In this document: positions 1 through 6,558 of the stretch, one piece after another
Position numbering within the stretch: the first letter of the stretch is position 1
How the letters are laid out: every line of letters starts with the position of its first letter
From: Acidilobaceae archaeon UBA162
GTDB lineage: Archaea > Thermoproteota > Thermoprotei_A > Sulfolobales > Acidilobaceae
Reading direction: 5' to 3'
Assembly: GCA_002496425.1 (NCBI GenBank)
Contig: DAJS01000006.1
Span: forward strand, 10,551 to 27,052
DNA: 16,502 nucleotides
Position numbers and translations under genes: made by a program
Notes under the pieces: generated by a model
The model's database searches: none
Seen by the model: the letters and a program-made list of their open reading frames with translations, nothing else
What the model was told of the DNA's origin: nothing

Positions 1-3
1 TTA

Positions 4-228
4 TCAGCCTGTCCTTGAAGGCTCGGCTCTTCTCTTCACCTTATGGCCCACAAGAACTAGGTCTGCTCCCACGTCAGCTATTACCACAGGAATTGGGGAC
101 AGGATCCCCATGTGGGCCCCTAGGAGGATGGCTGAGGCCGCAACGCCCACGGCCAACACTGCTATGGCGCCCTTAGTGCTCGAGCTAAGCCTGTTTGGCA
201 ATCTTGAGGCCTCTCTGTCTTCAGCCAC
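4..228 (-). CDS. Small hydrophobic membrane protein, unknown function
   Basis: A 74-residue protein starting at a GTG. It has a charged N-terminus of about 18 residues, then two closely spaced hydrophobic stretches (about residues 20-38 and 42-60) and a basic C-terminus (KVKRR), consistent with one or two membrane passes and a cytosolic basic tail. The GILSPIPVVIADVG stretch faintly recalls the GPIPIVFG motif of small archaeal DUF131-type membrane proteins, but this resemblance is weak and no function should be assigned. It lies 38 bases downstream of the fumarase gene on the same strand. The AT-rich GCTTTTATTCTTG in that gap (minus strand) could be its TATA element, so it may be separately transcribed with almost no leader. 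It is probably real given its composition and position, but it is short. Confidence 0.5.
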   Translation of the reverse strand: MAEDREASRLPNRLSSSTKGAIAVLAVGVAASAILLGAHMGILSPIPVVIADVGADLVLVGHKVKRRAEPSRTG

Positions 229-266
229 AAGCTGTCGCGCAAGAATAAAAGCCTGACAGCTCCATA

Positions 267-1589
267 TTACTGTCCCCTGGGCCTGGTCAAGGACAGGAGA
301 TTCCCCAGGGTCAACTTCACCTTAGCTATGGCCTCCTCAGGGGCCCCAACCCTCCTCAGGGCCTCGAGGAGGTCCAGGCCCTCAGACCTAGCTAGCTCGG
401 CTGCCCTGGAGGCCAGATCATAGCCCACCAGTGGCGAGGCGACAGTTATCAGTGCCTGGCTTAGGCCGGCTAGCCTCATCATCCTCTCCACGTTGGCTCT
501 CATCCTCCTTATCACCCCCTCCAGCTTCCTGGCGGCCTCTGAGACGAGCTGGGCCTCAAGCTGGATATCATAGCCTGTGAGTGGCAGGCCCATGTTGAGC
601 TCCAGCTCCCCAAGAGATGAGGCCCACGCTACGGCCCCGTCAAGACCTACTACCTGAGCGGCGGCCTGGTTAACGGCCTCAAGCGTTACTGGGTTCACCT
701 TGCCTGGCATTATGCTGCTGCCCGCTATCTCCTCAGATATCTCAACCTCGGCTATGCCCGTGTAGGGGCCTGAGCTGAGTATCCTCAGGTCCTGAGAGAT
801 CCTCATGAGGTCAAGGGCTGCTGACCTCAGGGCCGCGCTCAGGAGAACCAAGTCAGTAACGGAGCGCATCCGAGCCATCCTGCTCCCGGCGGGCCTCAGG
901 GGACAGCCACTGAGCCTGGCCAGCTCACCTATGGCCAGCTCGGCCAGCTCAGGGTGCGCGTTAAGTCCCGTGCCAACGGCAGTGCCCCCGAGGGGAACCT
1001 CCGAGGCCAGCTGGAGCGCCTGCTCAAGCGCGTCAGCGTCCCTTTCAACCATGTAGGCATAGGCCTCCAGCTCCTGGCCAAATGTAACGGGTACTGCGTC
1101 CCTGAGGTGTGTCCTTCCAGGCTTCACGGCATCTGCGTATTCAGCCGCCCTGGATCTCAGGGCCGAGGCTAGGGACCTGAGGGCAGGCACAACATCGTCT
1201 CTGACTGCGGCGCACGCGGCTAGCCTGATGGCAGTTGGTATGACGTCGTTGCTTGACTGCCCCATGTTGACATGGTCGTTGGGGTGCACAGGCCTCCCCA
1301 GCAGCTCTGTGGCTATCCCAGCTATGACCTCGTTGACATTCATGTTAAGCCCAGTTCCCGAGCCGGTCTGAAACACGTCAACAGTGATCTTGTTGTCATG
1401 TTTTCCCTCGGCAACCTGCATCGCTGCCTCCTCAATAGCCTTAGCCATGTCGCTCTTCAGCAGTCCCAGCGACGCGTTGGCCCTGGCTACAGCGGCCTTG
1501 ACCAACGCCACGGCCTGTATGACCCTCCTCGGAAACGTGGTTCCGGTCTCCAGGTAGTGGGCCCTGGCCCTCTCAGCATAGGAGCTCAA
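267..1589 (-). CDS. fumC: Class II fumarate hydratase (fumarase C type)
   Basis: A 440-residue member of the aspartase/fumarase superfamily, expected to interconvert fumarate and L-malate in the cytosol as a tetramer. Conserved blocks appear in order: VFQTGSGTGLNMNVNEVIAG (substrate-binding block, near residues 73-92), NMGQSSNDVIPTA (about 107-119), GRTHLRDAVPVTFGQE (about 158-173) and the signature GSSIMPGKVNP, whose flexible loop holds the catalytic Ser. The combination favours fumarase over argininosuccinate lyase or adenylosuccinate lyase; aspartase cannot be fully excluded. The TTG start is forced because a TAG stop lies immediately upstream in frame. The protein therefore begins at what is usually about residue 30 of bacterial FumC and lacks the N-terminal segment containing the YGAQT-like motif. 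A weak AT-rich element near 1617-1624 could be its promoter. It is divergent from the mannosidase gene, with 96 bases between their starts. Confidence 0.9.
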   Translation of the reverse strand: MSSYAERARAHYLETGTTFPRRVIQAVALVKAAVARANASLGLLKSDMAKAIEEAAMQVAEGKHDNKITVDVFQTGSGTGLNMNVNEVIAGIATELLGRPVHPNDHVNMGQSSNDVIPTAIRLAACAAVRDDVVPALRSLASALRSRAAEYADAVKPGRTHLRDAVPVTFGQELEAYAYMVERDADALEQALQLASEVPLGGTAVGTGLNAHPELAELAIGELARLSGCPLRPAGSRMARMRSVTDLVLLSAALRSAALDLMRISQDLRILSSGPYTGIAEVEISEEIAGSSIMPGKVNPVTLEAVNQAAAQVVGLDGAVAWASSLGELELNMGLPLTGYDIQLEAQLVSEAARKLEGVIRRMRANVERMMRLAGLSQALITVASPLVGYDLASRAAELARSEGLDLLEALRRVGAPEEAIAKVKLTLGNLLSLTRPRGQ

Positions 1590-1647
1590 CTAATCCCCGA
1601 GGCCTGAGGCGCCTGAAGCTTTTCTGCTCTTGCACTAGCGCTCAGCA

Positions 1648-1656
1648 GTTATATTG
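1648..1656 (+). promoter_or_regulatory. TATA box for the alpha-mannosidase gene
   Basis: The sequence GTTATATTG is centred about 34 bases before the TTG at 1686. A start of transcription about 25 bases downstream would give a leader of roughly 10 bases. GGGAG at 1676-1680, five bases before the TTG, is a Shine-Dalgarno-like site supporting that start. Confidence 0.5.
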
Positions 1657-1685
1657 AGGACTTCAACACTGCCAAGGGAGCAGGC

Positions 1686-4625
1686 TTGGCGCGTGCCCTC
1701 AGCAGGCAGGCCCTGGAGGCCAGGACATTACTGGCACTGGCGAACTCGTTCTACGGGGCTCTGGAGGCCGCTTGGGAGTCCCTGGGCAACGCTAGGTACC
1801 GCCTGAGGGTCGAGGGCAGGACTAATGATTACCTAGTTGCCTACAGAGTCACGGCCCCTGGCCTTGTATTACTTGACGGCTCGCTGTACTATGAAGTAGA
1901 CAGGGAACATAGACAGGTGCCTGTGCCCGAGGGCAGGCATGAGCTTGTCTTGACGCTGACCCCGTATGGCGACTTCGGGGAGCCCTTGATCCCCTCGCCC
2001 CCTGCCTCATACCTGGCTCAGAGGGACGAGTCTGCCTACATGCTCTTTCTCTACTCGGCCTCGCTGCTCGACCTGGCTGAGGCCGTCAATGATGCTGAGC
2101 TGGCCTCCGACATATACATGCTCCTGACCAACGCGTTCTCAGGGGTCAGGTTCTACTCCGTCTCGCCTGAGCAGCTGATCATAGCCTCCTCGCTCTACCA
2201 CACCAACATAGACGTTAACAGGGCCGTGAATGAAGTGCTCCGCCAGAGCCCGACAGCCAAGGCCGCTTACGCCGAAGGGAGGCTCGAGGGGGTAGCAGAG
2301 GCCGTAAAGGCCATCAGGGAGGGACTGGCAGAGCTGAGGAACAAGTACGGCAAGAGAGGCGAAGCGGTAGCTGTTGGTCACGCGCACATAGATGCTGCCT
2401 GGCTATGGCCCTTTGAGGAGAGCAGGAGGAAGGTCCTGAGGACCGTGGCTACCGTGATCCAGCTCATGAGGAGGTTCCCTGAGGCCACATTCGTCCAGTC
2501 GTCTGCCCTTTACTACGAATGGCTACTCCAGGACAGTCCCGAGCTGCTGAGCGAGGTCAGGAGGCTGGTAAAGGAGGGCAGGTGGGAGCTGGGGGCCGGC
2601 TACGTGGAGTTTGACGCCAACCTGACCCCAGGCGAGGCAGTGGCCAGGCAGCTGCTCTACTCCCAGCGCCTGTACCTCATGCTGTTCAGCAGGGCCGCCG
2701 AGGTTCTGTGGCTCCCCGACAGCTTCGGCTTCTCGAGGGGTCTGGCCCAGCTAGCTAGGCTGGGCGGCATCAAGGTCTTCGCCACCCACAAGCTCTCTTG
2801 GAACGACACCAACAGGTTCCCCATGGGCGTCTTTGAGTGGGTAGGCGCTGACGGAAGGCCCCTAAGGGCAATGGCCTTCGGCTTCGGGGGCAGGGGCTAC
2901 AACGCCACTCTCTGGCCCTCTGAGCTGCTCCAGCAGTGGAGGCAGAGGCCTGGCAGGCAGCAGGTGATCCTGTACTCCTACGGCTACGGCGACGGAGGAG
3001 GAGGGCCCAACGAGGACATGCTTATCCAGGCCTCAATAGCTAACGAGCTCCCACTGATCCCAGCCGTAAGGCATGGCACCCCCTCATCATATGCCTCCTT
3101 GGCCAGCCCCGAGGGCGAGTGGAGGGACGACCTGTACGTTGAGACCCACAGGGGCACGTACACGTCGCACTTGAAGGTCAAGAGGCTTCACGAGGAGGCG
3201 GTAGCGTGGCTAAGGGAGGTGGAGGCCTGGTCAGCCCTGTCCGGCTCAGGCGAAAGGTTCGAGGGCCTCTGGAAGGTTGTGCTGAGGGATGAATTCCACG
3301 ATGTCCTTCCAGGCTCAGCGGTAGCGGAGGTCTATAGGGCCGTGGAGGGGGAGCTGGCGGACGTGGCCTCAAGGGCCAGGGAGGCGGCATCCCGCAGCGC
3401 CTCAGCCATAGCTGGCCATGGCGACGTGCTCCTGGCTTTCAACTCGTTACCATGGCCTAGGAGGGGCTACGTGGAGCTCGACTCCCCGGTTAACACATCC
3501 CAGAGGCTTGGCGACAGGTACCTGGCCTTCTTCGAGGCCCCACCGCTCGGCCATGCCCCGGTCGGCTTGGATCCAGGTGACAGAGTCTGGGCAAGGGATG
3601 AGGGCGACAGGGTGGTAATGGGCAATGGACTGCTTGAGGTGGCGTTCTCGAGGGAGGGAAGGCTCCTGTCACTGAGGCTGAGGGGCCAGGAGTACCTCTC
3701 GGCTCCAAGCCATGCGCTGACGCTCTATCAGAACGCCCCCGGCTGGGCCGACGCCTGGGATGTAGAGCCGGGCTATGAGTCCTCGGCCAGAGAGCTTAGG
3801 GCCTCAGGTGCCGAGGTGATAGCCAACGGCCCGCTTGTGGCGGCCGCCAGGCTTACCTACTTGTTCCACAGGTCAAGGGTTGAGGTAGAGCCAAGAATCT
3901 ATGCCGGGCTGGGCTACCTGGAGCTCATAGTGAGAACCGAGGTGCCTGACAGGGAGCAGATGCTCAAGGCCTGGTTCCACTTAAACGTTAATGCTGACCT
4001 GTACGCCTACGGCGGTCCTGCCTCGGTGTTTGAGAGGACCACATCGTGCGCCACTAGCTGGGAGGCCGCCAGGTTTGAGTACCCGTTCCAGAAATTCGTC
4101 GACCTCTCGGACTCAGGCCACGGGGTAGCCATACTTTCGCCCCACGCCCATGGGGCCTCCGTCTGTGGCAGCTCAGTTGGTCTGACGCTGCTCAGGACCC
4201 CGATGTTCCCTGACCCGCTAACAGACCTAGGCGGCGTTGAGGTCAGGTATGCCATAATGCCACACGAGGGCAGCTGGAGGGAGGCGGGCGTCGTGCGCGA
4301 GGCCTACAGCTACTGGGCTCAGGTGACGCTGGCCATGGGGCAGGCTTCGACCCGCTCCCTGGGCTCCCTCGAGCCGGCGAGCCTAATACTCGAGGCCATT
4401 AAGCCCGCAGAGGACGGCAATGGCATTGTGTTCAGGATATATGATGCCCACAATGCCGGCGGCATTGGACTCCTGAGGCTCCCCTTCGAGGTTGCTGAGG
4501 CCAGGAGCATTGACCTACTGGAGCTCAACGAGGTCCCAAGGCAGCTGTCGGTAAGCGGTAACGAGGTCAGGTTCAGCTATGGGCCCAGGGAGGTGGTGAC
4601 CCTGCTCGTTAGGCCTCGCCGCTGA
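1686..4625 (+). CDS. Glycoside hydrolase family 38 alpha-mannosidase
   Basis: A 979-residue GH38 enzyme, expected to release alpha-linked mannose from glycans or glycoconjugates with a zinc-dependent retaining mechanism. The catalytic domain begins near residue 225. G231-HAHIDAAWLWP supplies the zinc ligands (H234 and D236, matching the HND of the classic HSHNDPGW motif). WLPDSFGF places the nucleophile at D345. THKLSWNDTNRFP follows as in other family members, and DEFHDVLPGS (H538) supplies the third His. Residues about 590-979 form the usual C-terminal beta-sandwich part. The length fits the 900-1000 residue archaeal and fungal/lysosomal class. I see no signal peptide, so it is probably cytosolic. 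The TTG start is supported by a TATA box and a GGGAG site. The neighbouring glycosyltransferases on the other side of the SRP gene suggest, but do not show, a shared role in mannose-containing glycans. Confidence 0.93.
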   Translation: MARALSRQALEARTLLALANSFYGALEAAWESLGNARYRLRVEGRTNDYLVAYRVTAPGLVLLDGSLYYEVDREHRQVPVPEGRHELVLTLTPYGDFGEPLIPSPPASYLAQRDESAYMLFLYSASLLDLAEAVNDAELASDIYMLLTNAFSGVRFYSVSPEQLIIASSLYHTNIDVNRAVNEVLRQSPTAKAAYAEGRLEGVAEAVKAIREGLAELRNKYGKRGEAVAVGHAHIDAAWLWPFEESRRKVLRTVATVIQLMRRFPEATFVQSSALYYEWLLQDSPELLSEVRRLVKEGRWELGAGYVEFDANLTPGEAVARQLLYSQRLYLMLFSRAAEVLWLPDSFGFSRGLAQLARLGGIKVFATHKLSWNDTNRFPMGVFEWVGADGRPLRAMAFGFGGRGYNATLWPSELLQQWRQRPGRQQVILYSYGYGDGGGGPNEDMLIQASIANELPLIPAVRHGTPSSYASLASPEGEWRDDLYVETHRGTYTSHLKVKRLHEEAVAWLREVEAWSALSGSGERFEGLWKVVLRDEFHDVLPGSAVAEVYRAVEGELADVASRAREAASRSASAIAGHGDVLLAFNSLPWPRRGYVELDSPVNTSQRLGDRYLAFFEAPPLGHAPVGLDPGDRVWARDEGDRVVMGNGLLEVAFSREGRLLSLRLRGQEYLSAPSHALTLYQNAPGWADAWDVEPGYESSARELRASGAEVIANGPLVAAARLTYLFHRSRVEVEPRIYAGLGYLELIVRTEVPDREQMLKAWFHLNVNADLYAYGGPASVFERTTSCATSWEAARFEYPFQKFVDLSDSGHGVAILSPHAHGASVCGSSVGLTLLRTPMFPDPLTDLGGVEVRYAIMPHEGSWREAGVVREAYSYWAQVTLAMGQASTRSLGSLEPASLILEAIKPAEDGNGIVFRIYDAHNAGGIGLLRLPFEVAEARSIDLLELNEVPRQLSVSGNEVRFSYGPREVVTLLVRPRR

Positions 4626-4847
4626 AGGCTATCATCCTTCAAGTCGAGCAGCGAGTCCATGGTTCTCTAGCTGAACCTCAGGCCCGAGAACATGTGGTTC
4701 ATTACAAGCGGCGTGGGCTGACAAGCGGGGTAAGCTACATGTCTGGGCATGCTATCTCGACGCGACGAGCATGGTCTACGACGGGATCCCTGACTACTCC
4801 AGACCATAGAGTAGTTCAAGGTTGCGCTCAAGGAGGCGGGGACCTAA
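4626..4847 (+). pseudogene. Decayed fragment of an AMP-forming acetyl-CoA-synthetase-like gene
   Basis: Three short protein-like pieces follow one another in different frames. At 4641-4718, interrupted by a TAG at 4668, there is ...LNLRPENMWFITSGVG. In the next frame over 4714-4806 there is WADKRG..., ending ATSMVYDGIPDYSRP before a TAG. Back in the first frame at 4815-4844 there is FKVALKEAGT followed by TAA. Together they resemble the middle of AMP-forming acetyl/acetoacetyl-CoA synthetases. There a 'D(L)KPxD..W.T..GW' block is followed by '..GATxVMYxGxPDYPxP' and then an amphipathic helix ending 'EKxGVT'. The reading is by eye from family motifs. At least two frame changes and two internal stops make it a relic of about 70 codons. 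It begins right after the mannosidase stop and ends about 30 bases before the likely start of the next gene. Confidence 0.5.
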
Positions 4848-4849
4848 GG

Positions 4850-4858
4850 CAGATAAGG
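4850..4858 (+). promoter_or_regulatory. Possible TATA element for the MBL-fold gene
   Basis: The stretch CAGATAAGG lies about 23-27 bases before the GTG at 4877, the spacing expected for a leaderless archaeal transcript. It is GC-flanked and only a moderate match to a TATA box. It supports the short start of the following gene over the GTG at 4694. Confidence 0.3.
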
Positions 4859-4876
4859 CCCCTGGGCCCTGTCTTT

Positions 4877-5542
4877 GTGGCCCCCTTGGAGATAGTTGAG
4901 GGCGTCCACCTGGTGGACGGGACCAACTGCAACGTGTACCTGATTAAGGATGGGGACTCATGGATAGCCGTTGATGCTGGCATGCCGGGGACCCACAGGA
5001 AGGTCCTTGATTACGCGCAGCGCCTCGGTGCTAGGATAACTAGGATGGTCCTGACGCACTACCATGTTGATCATATAGGTGGCGCGGCCGCCCTGAGGGA
5101 GGCCACAGGGGCCCAGGTGCTCGCAGGGGCTGCCGACACGCCCTACATATCAGGCAGGGCAAGGCCCCCGGCCCCGAGAAGCCTCACCGCGAGACTTGTG
5201 TTGACCTTTGCGAGGGCCAGGCCAGTTCCGGTGGACATGGAGCTTAGGGAGGGGCAGAGGGTCGGCAGGTTTACCGTGCTTGAGGTGCCGGGGCACACAC
5301 CAGGCTCCATAGCGCTCTACGATGGGAAGATAGCCATAGTTGGGGATGCGTTAATTACCAGAAAAGGCAGGGTAACGCTGCCTCCGCAGGCCTTCACCTT
5401 GGACCCCGCTGCTGCCAGGAGGTCAGCAGAGAGAATAGCGTCCCTGGACTTTGAAGTCCTACTGGCAGGTCATGGCAAGCCGCTCGTGGGCGACGCGGCC
5501 AGGAAAGTGAGGGAGGCCCTGGGCCTTGGCTCCAGGCCTTAA
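4877..5542 (+). CDS. Metallo-beta-lactamase-fold hydrolase (glyoxalase II-like)
   Basis: A zinc hydrolase of the metallo-beta-lactamase fold, about 221 residues from the GTG at 4877. The order of motifs is standard. NCNVYLI and VDAGMPG make the first strands. LTHYHVDHIGG (from 5051) is the HxHxDH zinc site, VPGHTPGS holds the next His, the Asp of GDALI bridges the metals, and LLAGHGKP supplies the last His. The substrate cannot be told from sequence; thioester or lactone hydrolysis is typical of this subgroup. The frame stays open upstream to a GTG at 4694, but the extra 61 residues are low in family resemblance and run through the acyl-CoA synthetase relic in another frame. The start is therefore placed at GTG 4877, with TTG 4886 as the alternative. 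The gene ends 32 bases before the SRP RNA. Confidence 0.82.
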   Translation: MAPLEIVEGVHLVDGTNCNVYLIKDGDSWIAVDAGMPGTHRKVLDYAQRLGARITRMVLTHYHVDHIGGAAALREATGAQVLAGAADTPYISGRARPPAPRSLTARLVLTFARARPVPVDMELREGQRVGRFTVLEVPGHTPGSIALYDGKIAIVGDALITRKGRVTLPPQAFTLDPAAARRSAERIASLDFEVLLAGHGKPLVGDAARKVREALGLGSRP

Positions 5543-5545
5543 AGC

Positions 5546-5554
5546 CAATATTTA
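5546..5554 (+). promoter_or_regulatory. TATA box of the SRP RNA gene
   Basis: CAATATTTA is centred 25 bases upstream of the inferred SRP RNA 5' end at 5575. It is the most AT-rich element in this GC-rich stretch, as expected for a strong stable-RNA promoter. Confidence 0.6.
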
Positions 5555-5574
5555 CCCTTAGGCTCTCATATAAT

Positions 5575-5897
5575 GGGCGCGCGGGCAGGGCCGGAGGGCT
5601 CGCCGCCCTCCCCCCGTCAGGGGCCCGAGGGCGTCAAGCGGGGGCCAGTAACCTTGCCGCGGGCCTCTGAAGGCCCACCGGAGTCCCTAGGGTACGATGA
5701 GCCCTCGGTCCGCGGGGCCGTCGGGGGCCGAGGCCCCGCTGGAGGGCGGGGACCCACGACCCTAACCGGGGCAACCTGGCCAGGCCCGGAAGGGAGCAAC
5801 CTAGCCCGGCCGGCGGGCGTTCGCGGATGCCGGGGTGGAGAAGCCCTGGGGGGTGCTCCAGGGCCTCAAGGGGAACGCGGTGAGGGTCCGCGCGCCC
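5575..5897 (+). ncRNA. 7S signal recognition particle RNA
   Basis: An archaeal SRP RNA of about 323 nt, the scaffold that binds SRP54 and SRP19 and targets nascent membrane proteins to the translocon. The ends pair perfectly: GGGCGCGCGG (5575-5584) with CCGCGCGCCC (5888-5897), forming the helix 1 closure typical of archaea. Helix 8, the SRP54 site, is plain: a GGAA tetraloop at 5788-5791 closed by CCC/GGG, with the conserved asymmetric loop nucleotides CAGG on one side and AGCAAC on the other. The 5' part (5585-5700) has the GC-rich Alu-domain hairpins and an AGTAAC element (around 5648) where the conserved UGUNR-like motif is expected. Length fits archaeal SRP RNAs (about 300-330 nt). An open frame across it is fortuitous. 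Its last 32 bases overlap the antisense 3' end of the glycosyltransferase gene. Exact ends are inferred from pairing. Confidence 0.93.
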
Positions 5898-6558
5898 TTA
5901 GGCCTAGGAGCCATGGCGAGTAGGCCAGAGCAAGTCTAGTTGTAGCCCAGAGGGCCCTGGCGTTAGCCCTCAACGCTCCTCCTACCCTTGGGTTCCTCCT
6001 CCTGGGTGGGGGCTCGTAGAGCAGCTCGCCGATCCTAGCTCCCATGGACCATGCGCAGAGCAACAGCTCCCCTCCAAAGGTCTCTCCAAGCCTGGGCCTG
6101 CATGGCAGCACCTCCTCCTTCATGTAGGCCCTGAAGTTAGAGAAGAGGTCGCTGACCTTCACGGCCCTGCTAAGGATTATCGACGCCAGGACCTCAGAGG
6201 GCCTCGGGAGCCAGGTCCTCGAGGCCACGAGCACGTCAAGCCTCCTGGCCATGAGCTGCCTGACGAGAACAGGTATGAGCTCCGGCGGGTTCTCGAGGTC
6301 AGCGTCTATAGTAACCACTATGTCCTCCTCGGCGGCCCTTATGCCCTCGTAGAGGCACTCCGTCTGCCCGGCGCCTGGGAGCTCGAGGACCATGTCAGCT
6401 ACCCTTGAGGCTACCTTTGGGGTTTCGTCAGTACTGCCGCCGTCAACAACTATCACCTCCCCGCCGCCTAGCTTCTCCAGGGCCCTCCTGGCCCTCAGGA
6501 CGAGCTCAGCTATGGTGGACGACTCGTTGTAGGCTGAGGTGACCACGGCCGTCCTCAA
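5866..6558 (-). CDS. GT2 glycosyltransferase, dolichol-phosphate mannose synthase-like
   Basis: A 230-residue soluble GT-A-fold transferase, likely moving a sugar from a nucleotide donor (such as GDP-mannose) to a polyprenyl phosphate at the cytosolic membrane face. The N-terminus starts directly with the first beta strand (AVVTSAYNE). VVDGGSTDET at residues 37-46 binds the nucleotide. D85-A-D87 in TIDADLENPPE is the metal-binding DxD. SDLFSNFRAYMKE and FGGELLLCAWSMG match later DPM1-family blocks. There is no C-terminal membrane pair, as in single-domain DPM1 enzymes. The TTG start lies inside the upstream gene, giving a 53-base same-strand overlap and implying translational coupling. The last 10 or so codons are antisense to the SRP RNA 3' arm. 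The donor and acceptor are inferred from family only. Confidence 0.85.
   Translation of the reverse strand: MRTAVVTSAYNESSTIAELVLRARRALEKLGGGEVIVVDGGSTDETPKVASRVADMVLELPGAGQTECLYEGIRAAEEDIVVTIDADLENPPELIPVLVRQLMARRLDVLVASRTWLPRPSEVLASIILSRAVKVSDLFSNFRAYMKEEVLPCRPRLGETFGGELLLCAWSMGARIGELLYEPPPRRRNPRVGGALRANARALWATTRLALAYSPWLLGLRARGPSPRSP

Noticed and set aside
241..253. T-rich run on the minus strand after the fumarase gene as a terminator
   Set aside because: It could end fumarase transcription but fits equally well as the TATA element of the next small gene; one short tract cannot decide, so no terminator is listed.
3178..3708. Pro/Arg-rich minus-strand frames inside the mannosidase gene
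   Set aside because: Shadow frames of a GC-rich real gene; low-complexity composition without start signals.
4694..4876. Long N-terminal extension of the MBL protein
   Set aside because: No MBL resemblance, and the same bases in other frames match an acyl-CoA synthetase relic.
5573..5923. Open frame of 116 codons, Gly/Pro/Arg-rich, on the plus strand
   Set aside because: It coincides with the SRP RNA gene; its composition simply reflects GC-rich paired RNA, and the RNA signatures are clear.
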